Source of the DNA: Candidatus Aegiribacteria sp.
GTDB taxonomy: Bacteria > Fermentibacterota > Fermentibacteria > Fermentibacterales > JCC-6
Reading direction: 5' to 3'
Assembly (NCBI GenBank): GCA_030620995.1
Contig: JAUXIK010000014.1
Span: 1-56,169 of the forward strand
Length of the DNA: 56,169 bases
The notes beneath the pieces were generated by a model. It did not search any database. It worked only from the letters and a program-made list of their open reading frames with translations, and was not told where the DNA came from. Both the position numbers and the translations under genes were made by a program. Shown here piece after piece: positions 43,123-52,980 of the stretch. The number at the start of each line of letters is the position of its first letter. Position 1 is the first letter of the stretch.

Positions 43123-44781
43123 ATGCTGACCTGTCTTACTCTCCGGAATCTTGCGACTATCAGTGATACAACACTTGAGTTTGATACTGATCTGAATGTT
43201 CTGACCGGGGAAACGGGCGCCGGCAAGTCAATCCTGATTGACGGGATGTTGCTGACCCTTGGAGAGAGAGCTGATACAGGTCTGGTTCGACCAGGCACAG
43301 GACTTGCCAGCGTCGAGGCTGTATTTCTGAACAGGGACGGATCAGAATTACTCATCCGGAGGGAAATTCGTGCGGGTGGGCGAAGCAGGATTTTCATCAA
43401 CGATGAATTGACAACTCTGGATGAAGCCAGGAGACGAGTTTCCGGAATCGTTGACCTTCATTCACAGCGCTCAACTCCGGCACTGCTTGTTCGCAGAATC
43501 CAGCAGACAGCGTTTGATGAATTCGGCGGGAATTTCAATCTGGCAGGTGATCTTTCTGATATGTTCGAGGAGTACAGGTCGCTTCTGCAGCGCCTGAATG
43601 ATCTGCAGGGGAATCATGAAAAAAATCTGGAATCAGGAAACCTTATCAGGCACGAACTTTCACTGATAGAGAAACTGAACCCCTCACTGGAAGATTATCA
43701 GAGCCTTGTCAGCGAGCGAAAGGAATTAATAGCTTCTCAGAACAGTGCTGAAACCCTTCATGGCATCGTAAACGCGATATCAGGTGATGACGGGATAATT
43801 ACCGCACTTGGAAGATTTCAGAACGAACTTTCGCATACCGATATTGAACTTCACGAAACCATTGAACTCATCGGGCAGGCTGAAATTTCGCTTACCGAGA
43901 CCAGTTCATCCTGCAGCGCTATTCTCGGAAGGATTGACAGTGCTCCATGGAGGTTGAAAGAGATCGACGACAGGCTGGACGGTTATTCAGAACTGCTTGG
44001 AAGATGCGGCGGTTCTCTTGACAGACTTCTTCAGAGAAGGAAAGCACTTGAAGAAGAGCAGGAGAAATACGAAATCATTGATCGTGAACTGCAGGATCTG
44101 GAAGTAATGGTTCCCGGGAAGGGCAAAAAGCTGCATGAAACTGCTGAGCAACTCTCGACCGCCAGAGAATCAACCGTGAAAAAACTTCAGAATTGCGTTC
44201 AGAAGGAACTGAAACTCCTTGGCATGCCGGACGCGGTCTTCAATGTGATCATGCATGATCCGCCTCTGAACAGAAGCCTGACATCAGATGGAAAGACTAT
44301 CTGTTCTGATGGTTATGAAATACCTGAATTCTACTTCAGTGCTAACAAAGGTATAGAGCCCGGTCCACTGGCTTCTGTCGCAAGCGGCGGAGAACTGTCC
44401 AGGGTGAGTCTGGTTCTGAAACTTGCACTTGTCAGCGTCAGTCAGGCTTCGACTATGGTCTTCGATGAGATAGACAGCGGTATTGGAGGCGAAACCGCGA
44501 ATCTCCTTGCGGATTCGCTTAAAAGAGCATCAGAGAACAGGCAGGTTATCGTAATAACTCACCTGGCGCAGATCGCGACAAAGGCTGGAAGACATCTTGC
44601 GGTGTCCAAAGAACTGCATGACGGTATGCCATCAACCCGGGTGAAGGAATTAAAGGATAAACAGAACAGAGTCGCAGAGCTTGCGCGCCTGCTCGGCGGA
44701 GGAGACGCCGCCATCGAGCATGCGGAAAAGATGCTTGGCGGCTTCAGATCATCATCCGCTGAGGATGGTGACGGCTCATGA
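43123..44781 (+). CDS. recN: DNA repair ATPase RecN
   Basis: A 552-residue SMC-like protein acting early in double-strand break repair. The N-terminal Walker A is LTGETGAGKS (about 28-37) after LTLRNLATI, coiled coils span about 165-385, and the C-terminal half has the signature VASGGELSRVSL and Walker B MVFDEIDSGIGGE. ATG at 43123 is chosen (AAGGGG upstream, directly after the nadK stop); an upstream frame from 43048 lies inside nadK. The stop overlaps pgsA by four bases. Confidence 0.95.
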   Translation: MLTCLTLRNLATISDTTLEFDTDLNVLTGETGAGKSILIDGMLLTLGERADTGLVRPGTGLASVEAVFLNRDGSELLIRREIRAGGRSRIFINDELTTLDEARRRVSGIVDLHSQRSTPALLVRRIQQTAFDEFGGNFNLAGDLSDMFEEYRSLLQRLNDLQGNHEKNLESGNLIRHELSLIEKLNPSLEDYQSLVSERKELIASQNSAETLHGIVNAISGDDGIITALGRFQNELSHTDIELHETIELIGQAEISLTETSSSCSAILGRIDSAPWRLKEIDDRLDGYSELLGRCGGSLDRLLQRRKALEEEQEKYEIIDRELQDLEVMVPGKGKKLHETAEQLSTARESTVKKLQNCVQKELKLLGMPDAVFNVIMHDPPLNRSLTSDGKTICSDGYEIPEFYFSANKGIEPGPLASVASGGELSRVSLVLKLALVSVSQASTMVFDEIDSGIGGETANLLADSLKRASENRQVIVITHLAQIATKAGRHLAVSKELHDGMPSTRVKELKDKQNRVAELARLLGGGDAAIEHAEKMLGGFRSSSAEDGDGS

Positions 44782-45341
44782 AAGGGCCTGTATTCAATCT
44801 CCCTAATATTATCAGTCTATCTAGAATACCTATGGGATTTGCTGCTTGCTTTTTCCTTGTATCCAGAGCGATTGTTCCCACATCTATCATTCTCATTGTG
44901 GGAATCTTTTCTGATTTCCTTGATGGAATCATTGCTCGAAGGACAAATTCTATAAGTGACTGGGGAAAAGTTTTTGATCCTCTTGCGGATAAAATCGCCA
45001 TGACCGCGTTCATCATTACTCTTGGTTTTCTCGGTGCAGTGCCGGTCTGGTTTATTGCGGTTGCCCTGTCTCGAGATATTCTCATTGCTTCCGGAGGGCT
45101 TTATCTCACAAAGCGTCTTGGATCGCCTCCGGCTTCGAACATCTGGGGTAAACTCTCAACTCTCATACTTTCGATCTACATGACCATAGCCGCGATCTGC
45201 TATATGCTTGACACAACACTATGGTCTTCCAATCTGATCTTTGCCGGGCTCGACCCTGTGGGTCTGGTTTCTTTTGCGTTTGTGCTGACAAGCTTTTTTG
45301 TCTATTTTTCTGAGTCCGTACAACGAATCCGGAATATCTGA
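44778..45341 (+). CDS. pgsA: CDP-alcohol phosphatidyltransferase, PgsA-like
   Basis: A 187-residue inner-membrane enzyme of the CDP-alcohol phosphotransferase family. The catalytic signature D-x2-D-G-x2-A-R-x8-G-x3-D-x3-D is intact in DFLDGIIARR...GKVFDPLADK (about 46-72). The N terminus NLPNIISLSRIPMG resembles PgsA, which makes phosphatidylglycerol phosphate, the precursor of the Lgt donor lipid. Four to five transmembrane helices follow. Specificity for glycerol phosphate is inferred from resemblance. ATG overlaps the recN stop (ATGA). Confidence 0.88.
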   Translation: MKGPVFNLPNIISLSRIPMGFAACFFLVSRAIVPTSIILIVGIFSDFLDGIIARRTNSISDWGKVFDPLADKIAMTAFIITLGFLGAVPVWFIAVALSRDILIASGGLYLTKRLGSPPASNIWGKLSTLILSIYMTIAAICYMLDTTLWSSNLIFAGLDPVGLVSFAFVLTSFFVYFSESVQRIRNI

Positions 45342-45377
45342 TCCGGGCAGACTTTCAGCTGACGGGAGCATCGATAC

Positions 45378-48300
45378 TTGTATCTTAAAAGGCTGGAGAT
45401 AATTGGCTTTAAATCATTTGCGGATGCCTTTGAGCTGGAATTCCGTAAAGGTATCTCCTGTATAGTAGGACCAAACGGTTGCGGGAAAAGCAATATAGCT
45501 GACGCGATCAGATGGGTGCTCGGATCCCAGAGCCCATCTGAATTAAGAGCTGATCGCATGGAGAATGTGATATTCTCCGGAACAGTTGACAGAAAACCGC
45601 TCGGGATGGCTGAAGTAATCCTGACTTTCGATAATTCCAAACGGGATCTTGACCTTGATTTCGATGAAGTTGCAGTAACAAGAAGACTCTTCCGATCCGG
45701 AGACAGCGAGTACCTTCTGAACGGTAATCGATGCAGGCTGATGGATATTACCGACCTGATCGTTGACAGAGGGCTTGGAAGCAATGGCTACTGGATTCTA
45801 GAGAGAAATATGACCGAAACTATCATTGAAAGCGGTCCGGGTGACAGAAGATTTCTCTTTGACGAAGCTGCCGGAATTGTCAAATACAAAATACAGCGCC
45901 ACAGAGCGGAACTGAAGCTTAATGGCGCAGGTGATGATCTGGAGAGACTGGATGACATTATCTCCGAGGTTGACAGGAATGTCCGATTACTCAAAAAACA
46001 GGTATCCGATTTCAGGCGGTGGGAGAGATCTGAAAAACGTGTAACTGAAATCCAGGGCCTCATGGAGTATCGAAGTCTCGAAGTATCACAGAACAGATTG
46101 AAACAACTGGAGAAGCGCCTAAAGGAAAGCCGGGGACATGAACAGAAATACTCGGCTTCAGTCGCAGCCGCTGCAGCCAGACTGAGCCAGGCCAGAACTT
46201 CTCTTGAGACAGTTCAGTTTCAACTTGACAGAGAACATCAGCAATGCTCCATGCTTGACTCGGAACTCGGTAAAGTCCGGGAAAAGCTTGCAGTTACCGA
46301 GGAGAGAAGAAAATACACCATAGAGCAGGCAGAGACCGCTGAAAAGGAATCAGCGCTTGAATCGGAAAAAGCTGAGAATCTTGAAAAAAAGGCTGAGATT
46401 CTGCTTGGCGAGCAGACCTCCCTTGAGAGCCGGATTGAATCTGCTCGAAGTATCGCGGAGAAAGCTGCATCGGAGACCTCACTGAAGGAAAACGAGCATA
46501 AAAGATTATCAGCCGAACTTGAAAAACTGAAATCAGAGTACAGGGACAGGGCGGACAGCTTACGTTCTCTCCAGGAAGAATACACGGATCGTCTCAGAAG
46601 AATCGAAAGAGCAAAGCAGGAATTAGAGCATGCTCTGGAAAGAAAAGAAGAGCTTGAGAAAGCAATTCAAAGGATCAGCGATGACCTTGCTGAATCAAAG
46701 AAAGAGCTTTCCGGGATCACTGCCGCAAGAGCTGATCAGGAAGGCAGGCTTGAAAAGGAAAAGGAATCTCAAACGGCAATCGCAGGGAAGATTGCCGGAA
46801 TAACGGATCGGATCAGATCCGGTGAAATGGACGCAGGTCTTCTGAAGGCAAAAATTGAAAACCTCAGAGAGGCTGATCCCTCATCCGATTCCCGGGATTC
46901 ACTCATATCATCAGGTTTGTCTGTTCGATCCGGAATGGGAATAGCTGTCGGCGCATGGCTCGATTCGTTTCAGGACTCAATTATCTGCGACGGCAGGATT
47001 CTCCCTGAGGGTTCAGGCGGAAAAAGATATTTCCTGAGTGTCAAAGAAGTATCAAAACCCGGAATTCCGGAAAAGTCGATATGGCTGCCTGATTGTCTTT
47101 CGGAGAATTCCCCGGACAGCTTCAGAGCACTGCTTTCAGGATGCATTGTCGCTCCAGATAGAAAAACCGCAGCGGAATGGTTCTTCAGTGGTATTGACCT
47201 TGATATAGTCACCAGAGACGGCGATCTCTTCAGGAAAGACGGTCTTGTAAGGCTCGGAGTTCCTGAATCAGGCGGAGGAGCAATTGAACGCGAAGCGCTT
47301 GCGGAAGAAGCTGATGAAAAGCTTCTGGCACTGGGAAAAAAGCTTGATGCTGATCGGGATCAGGAGAGCCGCCTTAGAGAAACTGAAATTGAATTGTCAT
47401 CCTCTCTTGAAGAAATTCGCGATGGTATCGTTACCAGCGAAAAAAATGAAGCTTCACTTCAGGCAACGGTTAATGGTCTGGAAAGCAGGATCAGTGAACT
47501 TGCAAACTTGAAGGAGGATCTCAAAGCCGGCCTCCCCGATATCAGGAAGGCTTCGGAAGAACAGAAATCGGAAGAGCCCTTAAAAAGAATTGAGGAATGC
47601 CGCGCTTTCCATAATAAACAGGCAGGCATTCTTGAGAAAATTGAGGCTGAGCGGGACAATCTCACCGTTGATCTTAACAGAGCCGTCCGAGAAGATAATG
47701 CCGCGCTGATCGAACTGTCTTCTCTCGAGACATCTCTGAAGCAGATCGGACTTGATCGGGCAAGACATCTATCTGACGCTTCGGAATCAAGGGAAGGAAG
47801 TCGTACTCTTAAAGAAAAGGCCGGCGCTCTGCTTGATGGAAAGATCACGATTGATAAATCTGTTGAGCACCTGGAGGAGCAGAGGGGAGACCTCTCCGCA
47901 CGCAGAGAGGAAGCTGAAAAAAGCAGAACAGCCGCCAGCAACAGCAGAGCAGAATGGCTTGAGAAAGCCAGACAGGTCGAAGATGAGCTTTCGGAACACA
48001 GGGAGAATCTGTCTTCCGCCAGAGAAGAAAGAGCTGTTCTTTCGGGCGAATCAGAAACAGTAAAAAGACTTGTCGATGAACTCAAGGAGAAAGAACCTGA
48101 TCTCCCTGAGGAAAACAGCAGATTCTGGGAATACTCCGATGAGAATCTCGAGAAGGAACTGAACAAGCAGATCGGCTACCGAGAGAATCTTGGCCCGGTA
48201 AACATGCTTGCTGTTCCGGAATTCGAGGAAGCCAACAAAAGAATTACTTTCCTGAAGGATCAAAGGGACGATCTCAACAAAGCCAGAGGATCCCTTATGG

Positions 48301-48806
48301 ATGCTATCAGAGAGATCAATCAGACGGCCGCAAAAAAGTTTGATGAGACTTTCATTGAAGTGAGAAAGCACTTCAAGGATATGTTTACCAGCCTCTTCGG
48401 CGGGGGAGAGGCTGATATCATGGCACTTGATTCAGAAGATCCTCTTGAAGGCGGCATACAGATAGTCGCCAGGCCACCCGGAAAGAAACTTGAGAATATC
48501 ACAGCTCTTTCAAGCGGCGAGAAAGCCATGACCGCTGCCGCGCTGCTGTTCGCTCTATATCTTGTTAAGCCTTCTCCTTTCTGTGTGCTGGACGAGCTCG
48601 ACGCGCCGCTTGATGATTCAAACGTTGATAATTACGTCCAATTACTCAAGGGATTTGTTGACAGAACCCAGTTCGTGGTGATAACACATAACAAGCGCAC
48701 GATGGAAGCCGCTGACCGCCTGTTTGGAATAACAATGGCCGAAAAGGGAGTCTCATCCATGACATCTGTCAGCCTTGAAACCGCTGAACAACTGAGTGAT
48801 GGCTGA
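45378..48806 (+). CDS. smc: Chromosome segregation protein SMC
   Basis: An 1142-residue SMC ATPase that loads on DNA with ScpAB to organise sister chromosomes. N-terminal head: IIGFKSFAD and Walker A IVGPNGCGKSN (about 31-41). Coiled coils run about 165-505 and 645-980, with a hinge about 515-640 (GAWLDSFQDSIICDG...). C-terminal head: signature LSSGEKAMTAAAL and Walker B FCVLDELDAPLDDSN. The TTG start at 45378 follows CGGGAG; the MYLKRLEIIGFKSF opening matches the family start. No scpA or scpB is in the window. Confidence 0.97.
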   Translation: MYLKRLEIIGFKSFADAFELEFRKGISCIVGPNGCGKSNIADAIRWVLGSQSPSELRADRMENVIFSGTVDRKPLGMAEVILTFDNSKRDLDLDFDEVAVTRRLFRSGDSEYLLNGNRCRLMDITDLIVDRGLGSNGYWILERNMTETIIESGPGDRRFLFDEAAGIVKYKIQRHRAELKLNGAGDDLERLDDIISEVDRNVRLLKKQVSDFRRWERSEKRVTEIQGLMEYRSLEVSQNRLKQLEKRLKESRGHEQKYSASVAAAAARLSQARTSLETVQFQLDREHQQCSMLDSELGKVREKLAVTEERRKYTIEQAETAEKESALESEKAENLEKKAEILLGEQTSLESRIESARSIAEKAASETSLKENEHKRLSAELEKLKSEYRDRADSLRSLQEEYTDRLRRIERAKQELEHALERKEELEKAIQRISDDLAESKKELSGITAARADQEGRLEKEKESQTAIAGKIAGITDRIRSGEMDAGLLKAKIENLREADPSSDSRDSLISSGLSVRSGMGIAVGAWLDSFQDSIICDGRILPEGSGGKRYFLSVKEVSKPGIPEKSIWLPDCLSENSPDSFRALLSGCIVAPDRKTAAEWFFSGIDLDIVTRDGDLFRKDGLVRLGVPESGGGAIEREALAEEADEKLLALGKKLDADRDQESRLRETEIELSSSLEEIRDGIVTSEKNEASLQATVNGLESRISELANLKEDLKAGLPDIRKASEEQKSEEPLKRIEECRAFHNKQAGILEKIEAERDNLTVDLNRAVREDNAALIELSSLETSLKQIGLDRARHLSDASESREGSRTLKEKAGALLDGKITIDKSVEHLEEQRGDLSARREEAEKSRTAASNSRAEWLEKARQVEDELSEHRENLSSAREERAVLSGESETVKRLVDELKEKEPDLPEENSRFWEYSDENLEKELNKQIGYRENLGPVNMLAVPEFEEANKRITFLKDQRDDLNKARGSLMDAIREINQTAAKKFDETFIEVRKHFKDMFTSLFGGGEADIMALDSEDPLEGGIQIVARPPGKKLENITALSSGEKAMTAAALLFALYLVKPSPFCVLDELDAPLDDSNVDNYVQLLKGFVDRTQFVVITHNKRTMEAADRLFGITMAEKGVSSMTSVSLETAEQLSDG

Positions 48807-48820
48807 GGAGCTTTGTTGAT

Positions 48821-49720
48821 TTGAATCTTTCGAGTAAACTCAGACGAAGCAGGGAAGCGCTCGCTGGTAAGTTGAGCCAGCTTTTCAGCTCGGGAAGCAT
48901 CGATGAAGGTGTTCTTGAGGAAGCCGAAGAGATTCTTCTCGGAAGTGATCTCGGCTGGGAACTGACCGAGAAGATATTACTCGAACTTCCCGGAAGGATC
49001 AAAAAGTCAGGGCAGGGCTGGAAAGAAGCTCTTGCCGGGATTCTAAGAGAAAGTGTCCCCGTTCGCTCCTCCTCCCGGATCATCAGCGCTCGGCCAAGGG
49101 TTATCATTGTGATTGGAGTTAACGGTGCTGGTAAGACAACTACGATCGCCCGACTGGCTGCGAAACTCCAGAAGAAGAAAAGCAGAGTTCTTTTGGCATG
49201 CGCTGATACTTTCAGAGCCGCTGCAGCCGAGCAGCTCGAGATATGGGCTGAGAAGCTGGGAACCGCGATTATTACTCAATTACCGGGATCTGATCCCGGC
49301 GCGGTAGCATATGATGCAGTGAAGCGGGGATTGAGCCGGGATTACGACACCGTGATAATAGATACAGCGGGAAGGCTTCCTAACAAGAAGGGATTACTGG
49401 CCGAACTCTCCAAGATTCACAGAGTCTGCGGTAAAGCGATGGAATCAGCTCCCCACGAAGTACTCCTGATTCTTGACGGTACCGTAGGGCAGAACGCAAT
49501 AGCCCAGGCAGAGCAGTTTCTTGAAGCAATTCCGGTAACCGGGCTTGTAATTACAAAACTCGACGGAACGGCAAAGGGAGGATCTGTTCTGGCTATGGCC
49601 AGTCAGATGGATATTCCCGTTGAATATATCGGGGTAGGGGAGACCAGTGATGATCTTATTGAATTCGAACTGGATTCATTCATAAACGCCCTGCTGGATA
49701 TAGAAGAAGGTGAATCTTGA
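48821..49720 (+). CDS. ftsY: Signal recognition particle receptor FtsY
   Basis: A 299-residue SRP GTPase that docks ribosome-SRP complexes at the inner membrane. It has a helical N domain (about 5-85) and a G domain with GVNGAGKTTTIARLA, DTFRAAAAEQL, IDTAGRLPNKKGL and TKLDGTAKGG. The acidic A domain of E. coli FtsY is absent, as in many bacteria. The TTG start at 48821 follows GAGGAG by ten bases. It follows smc by 14 bases, a conserved smc-ftsY pair. Its stop overlaps the next gene (TTGA). Confidence 0.95.
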   Translation: MNLSSKLRRSREALAGKLSQLFSSGSIDEGVLEEAEEILLGSDLGWELTEKILLELPGRIKKSGQGWKEALAGILRESVPVRSSSRIISARPRVIIVIGVNGAGKTTTIARLAAKLQKKKSRVLLACADTFRAAAAEQLEIWAEKLGTAIITQLPGSDPGAVAYDAVKRGLSRDYDTVIIDTAGRLPNKKGLLAELSKIHRVCGKAMESAPHEVLLILDGTVGQNAIAQAEQFLEAIPVTGLVITKLDGTAKGGSVLAMASQMDIPVEYIGVGETSDDLIEFELDSFINALLDIEEGES

Positions 49721-50460
49721 TTCTTCAGCTGGAAAATCTTTCAAAAACATTCGGAAAGACAGCCGCGGTCTGTGATCTTTCGATTGAGATTCCGTCCGGA
49801 GAAATATTCGGGCTTCTGGGTCCTAACGGAGCGGGTAAGACCACAACCTTGAAAATGATCTCCGGGCTTGTAGTTCCTGACAGCGGAAGAATTATTGTTG
49901 ATTCGGTTGATGCATCTGTCGATCCCGAAGGGGTACATGCATGGATTTCCTATGTGCCTGATGAGCCGACAATGTACTCGAAATTGTCAGGCAGGGAATT
50001 CCTTCGATTCGTTGGAAGAATGAGGGATATTCCGCCGGATGACCTTGAGGAGAGAATCTCGTTTCATGAAAAGCTCTTCGATATGGAGGACTGGCTGGAC
50101 AGCAGAGCCGAGAGCTATTCTCACGGGATGATACAGCGGGTAGTGCTTTCCTCGGCCTTCATATCCCGGCCAAGGCTATATGTTATCGATGAGCCGCATG
50201 TTGGCCTGGATCCGGCAACTGCTGAAACATTCAACAGAATGAGCCGCGCGGCTGCTGATTCCGGAGCAGCTGTGATGGTGTCTACTCATACTCTTCCGGT
50301 TGCGAAGGTGCTCTGTGACAGACTGGGTATCATTCATGAGGGCAGACTGATCGAGACATTCAGGACAGATGAGATCATTGAGAAGGATCTGCAGGATATC
50401 TTCTTCGAAATAACCGGAACCGGTCCTGCCATTGTAGAAAGTTTCTTCCCAGGGACGTAG
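49717..50460 (+). CDS. ABC transporter ATP-binding protein (ABC-2 exporter type)
   Basis: A 247-residue ABC ATPase: Walker A GLLGPNGAGKTTT (about 34-46), signature-like SYSHGMIQRVVL (about 129-140), Walker B LYVIDEPHVGLDP and a His in VSTHTLP. The signature reads YSHGM rather than LSGGQ, as in many CcmA/YhaQ-like exporter ATPases. The TTG start overlaps the ftsY stop. The permease usually adjacent is missing: the next gene is on the other strand. It may pair with a permease elsewhere; its substrate is unknown. Confidence 0.88.
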   Translation: MILQLENLSKTFGKTAAVCDLSIEIPSGEIFGLLGPNGAGKTTTLKMISGLVVPDSGRIIVDSVDASVDPEGVHAWISYVPDEPTMYSKLSGREFLRFVGRMRDIPPDDLEERISFHEKLFDMEDWLDSRAESYSHGMIQRVVLSSAFISRPRLYVIDEPHVGLDPATAETFNRMSRAAADSGAAVMVSTHTLPVAKVLCDRLGIIHEGRLIETFRTDEIIEKDLQDIFFEITGTGPAIVESFFPGT

Positions 50461-50556
50461 TCTGTTTAGTCAACTAACTGGCGGTATATACTCTATTGCT
50501 TCTAATAATACGAATATATACTTCAAAATTCTTGATACTGTATACTGATTGATATT

Positions 50557-52758
50557 TTAGATAGGCAGGAACCAGGTGAGTTTACTGAAAACAGTGAAGT
50601 CAGGTTCTCCATATTCCCCGGTAATCTCGTCAGGATCAGCGTTTTCACCCGCCATGAAATAGAACATACTGCCGGGTTTGAATTGCCAGCTGAGAAGAAT
50701 GTTCATCCAGTGATCATTACTCTCCGAAGCCTCAGAAAGCCCGTAATCCGATTCGAACCTTGAAATCTGGGATACAAGTGACAGACTTAGATCCGTGTTG
50801 AACATATAGCTGCAGCTTAACTCAAGTGATTTCCAGTCGGTATCTCTTGTGTCCCATGCATCATTAGCACAGTTGTATCTTAATGCATCCGAAGTTGTAC
50901 TCCAGTCGATGCCTGCCGCAATTGAAACATGAGGAGCAGGTTTCAGATTAAGCCATGTCCCAAAATACCTTCTTGTGCCATTACGGTAAGCGCTGCCGTT
51001 TCCCCATAGGTAGAAATGGAATACTTTTCTTGAATCCGTTGAACCGTTGAATCCCCATGACATACCAGGATCGTATGTCGCGCCATCAGGTCCCTCGTAT
51101 CTGTCGAACCATGACCCGTTGTAACCGATATTACCATTGATTCTGCACCTGTTACGAAATGAAACACCTGAATTCAGATAGATGCCCCTGGACGTGATCT
51201 CTCCACCCGGTATCTGATTGTATTGGCCGTAAATACTTGCCCATGCTTCCTGCAGTATCGGATTGCCGGAGAATGGGTGGAACAGCCCAATATTCGCCCA
51301 TGAATTCACATCTCCGGTAGATGTAGTGTATCCGATCATATTCGCGTTGAAATTGTCTTCTCTGTAGGAGAATCCGGTTGAACAGTTCAGTCTTTCATTC
51401 TTGAAACTGTAAGATCCCTTGTATGCAAGATTGTCTGACCATTCGCCTGCATAAGAGTTCCAGGTGCCGCCAAAGGCTCCATAGAAAGTATGAAGATCGG
51501 CTATTCTGATCTGAGCGTCGAGAGCGCCGGAACGTCCATACGAGTAATCCTGATTCTCCTGCTGAGGGATATCAGTGCTGGTCATACTCGCACCGATGAA
51601 TGAGCCATCGCCAAATTCCCTGAGTACCCGTCCTACCGAGTAGTTCGCAGCTGGTTCCAGTATTCCTCCGTCTTCAGAAATCCTGCCTGTGTATGCTTCA
51701 AGAAGTCCGAATCTGAATCCGCCTGAAGCTCCTGTCAGTTTGGCGCCGCCAAGAATGGGTATAATTTCACCATTGGGCGCAACCGCGCCTATCCGTCTGG
51801 AATAGAAAAGATTGAAAGGGAGATCGAACAGATCAGCTCCTTCAAGGAAAAAAGGTCTTTTTTCCCGAAGAAATGATTCCCAGTGTGACAGATTTACTTC
51901 ATCAGGATCAGCTTCTATCTGTCCGAAATCAGGATTAATAGTAAGGTCAAGAGAAACATTGGTTGAAATTCCAATTCTGCAGTCCAGACCTGCATTTCCC
52001 CATGGATCCCACTCATCCTCTGAATCAGGCAGGTACTTAATCTTCCCGGCTCCATAGGGCCTGAGTTCAATCCGCCGACTGTCAGGAAGGTTGTTCAGTC
52101 CATGAAGTTCGCCGAAATCCCTGATATATATCCAGCCGTTATCACCCATCCTGAAAAGGAAAGCGCTTTCATTAGTGCGTGTCATGGTTCTTTTGAAGTT
52201 AACACCCCAGACCTGTTCGGTATCACCAGAGTAGCGCAGGACTGCGAAGGGAATGGCATACTCCGCGGTCCAGCCCGAATCGGATGAAGCCGTTGCGCTT
52301 TCCCAGACAGCATCCCAGTTTGAGTCCCATCCGCCTACTTCGCATAATCTTCCGTCCTGCTGGACATTCTCGATATTCGTAAAAAAGAAGTAGGCATTGT
52401 TATCGTCGTTAAACGTATCCAGCCAGACACCGATCCATTCACTTGAGGAATCATAATCCCTGGGAGTAACACTTCTTGTGAATTCTTCCGGATGGCTGTC
52501 ATGCATGATAAGTGCGACATAGAGAGCTTTGTCATCGTACAGCAGCCTGATTTCAGTGTGTTCAGACATGGGTTCACCGCAGTCCGGTCTATGCTGAATG
52601 AAATCCTCATTCACCGGAATCGCGAGTTCCCAGATATCTTCATCCGGTATGCCGTCTATTTCAGGAGCCTCATCAATTCGCGCAGCCTGTACTGTTATCT
52701 GGGAATAACCAGCACCTGTAATAAAAAGCAGAATGATAAGAAATATGTATCTATTCAC
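50557..52758 (-). CDS. Secreted CBM9-like/DUF5916-type beta-barrel protein
   Basis: A 733-residue exported protein with signal peptide (about 1-20). Residues about 25-210 form a family-9-like carbohydrate-binding domain (APEIDGIPDEDIWELA, TEIRLLYDDKALYVAL, GWTAEYAIPFAVLRYS). Then follows a long region of amphipathic strands typical of DUF5916 outer-membrane barrels, with the characteristic WESFLREKRPFFLEGADLF near 290-310. Such proteins are common in Bacteroidetes and related phyla; proposed roles are glycan or peptide handling, not proven. The GTG start at 52758 follows AGAGGACG. Transcribed alone, converging with the ABC gene. Confidence 0.75.
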   Translation of the reverse strand: MNRYIFLIILLFITGAGYSQITVQAARIDEAPEIDGIPDEDIWELAIPVNEDFIQHRPDCGEPMSEHTEIRLLYDDKALYVALIMHDSHPEEFTRSVTPRDYDSSSEWIGVWLDTFNDDNNAYFFFTNIENVQQDGRLCEVGGWDSNWDAVWESATASSDSGWTAEYAIPFAVLRYSGDTEQVWGVNFKRTMTRTNESAFLFRMGDNGWIYIRDFGELHGLNNLPDSRRIELRPYGAGKIKYLPDSEDEWDPWGNAGLDCRIGISTNVSLDLTINPDFGQIEADPDEVNLSHWESFLREKRPFFLEGADLFDLPFNLFYSRRIGAVAPNGEIIPILGGAKLTGASGGFRFGLLEAYTGRISEDGGILEPAANYSVGRVLREFGDGSFIGASMTSTDIPQQENQDYSYGRSGALDAQIRIADLHTFYGAFGGTWNSYAGEWSDNLAYKGSYSFKNERLNCSTGFSYREDNFNANMIGYTTSTGDVNSWANIGLFHPFSGNPILQEAWASIYGQYNQIPGGEITSRGIYLNSGVSFRNRCRINGNIGYNGSWFDRYEGPDGATYDPGMSWGFNGSTDSRKVFHFYLWGNGSAYRNGTRRYFGTWLNLKPAPHVSIAAGIDWSTTSDALRYNCANDAWDTRDTDWKSLELSCSYMFNTDLSLSLVSQISRFESDYGLSEASESNDHWMNILLSWQFKPGSMFYFMAGENADPDEITGEYGEPDFTVFSKLTWFLPI

Positions 52759-52944
52759 GCACTCGTCCTCTCTGATTCACTTCACTGAAAGCCCGGAAGG
52801 CTGAATGCTCAAAGATAAGCAATTTAATTTCGATTTCCTAAAAAGTGCATAATTTGATGGGTTGCAGCGATAAGAATCCATGTGTATTTACATGCGGTAC
52901 GGTTTTATTTTACTCTGAACTGTAGTTTTAAAAGGGGCTGTTAC

Positions 52945-52980
52945 ATGAAGTATCCCTGTATACTGAGGTTATTTGAATGA
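52945..52980 (+). CDS. Possible 11-codon leader peptide before MBL gene
   Basis: ATG at 52945 opens an 11-codon frame (MKYPCILRLFE) whose TGA overlaps the ATG of the MBL-fold gene. AAGGGG (52931-52936) lies eight bases upstream, a better ribosome site than many real genes here. It could couple or regulate translation of the downstream gene, but may be chance. Confidence 0.3.
   Translation: MKYPCILRLFE

Noticed and set aside
47459..48166. 235-codon Ser-rich minus-strand frame inside smc
   Set aside because: Arises from reverse reading of Glu/Lys-rich coiled-coil codons.
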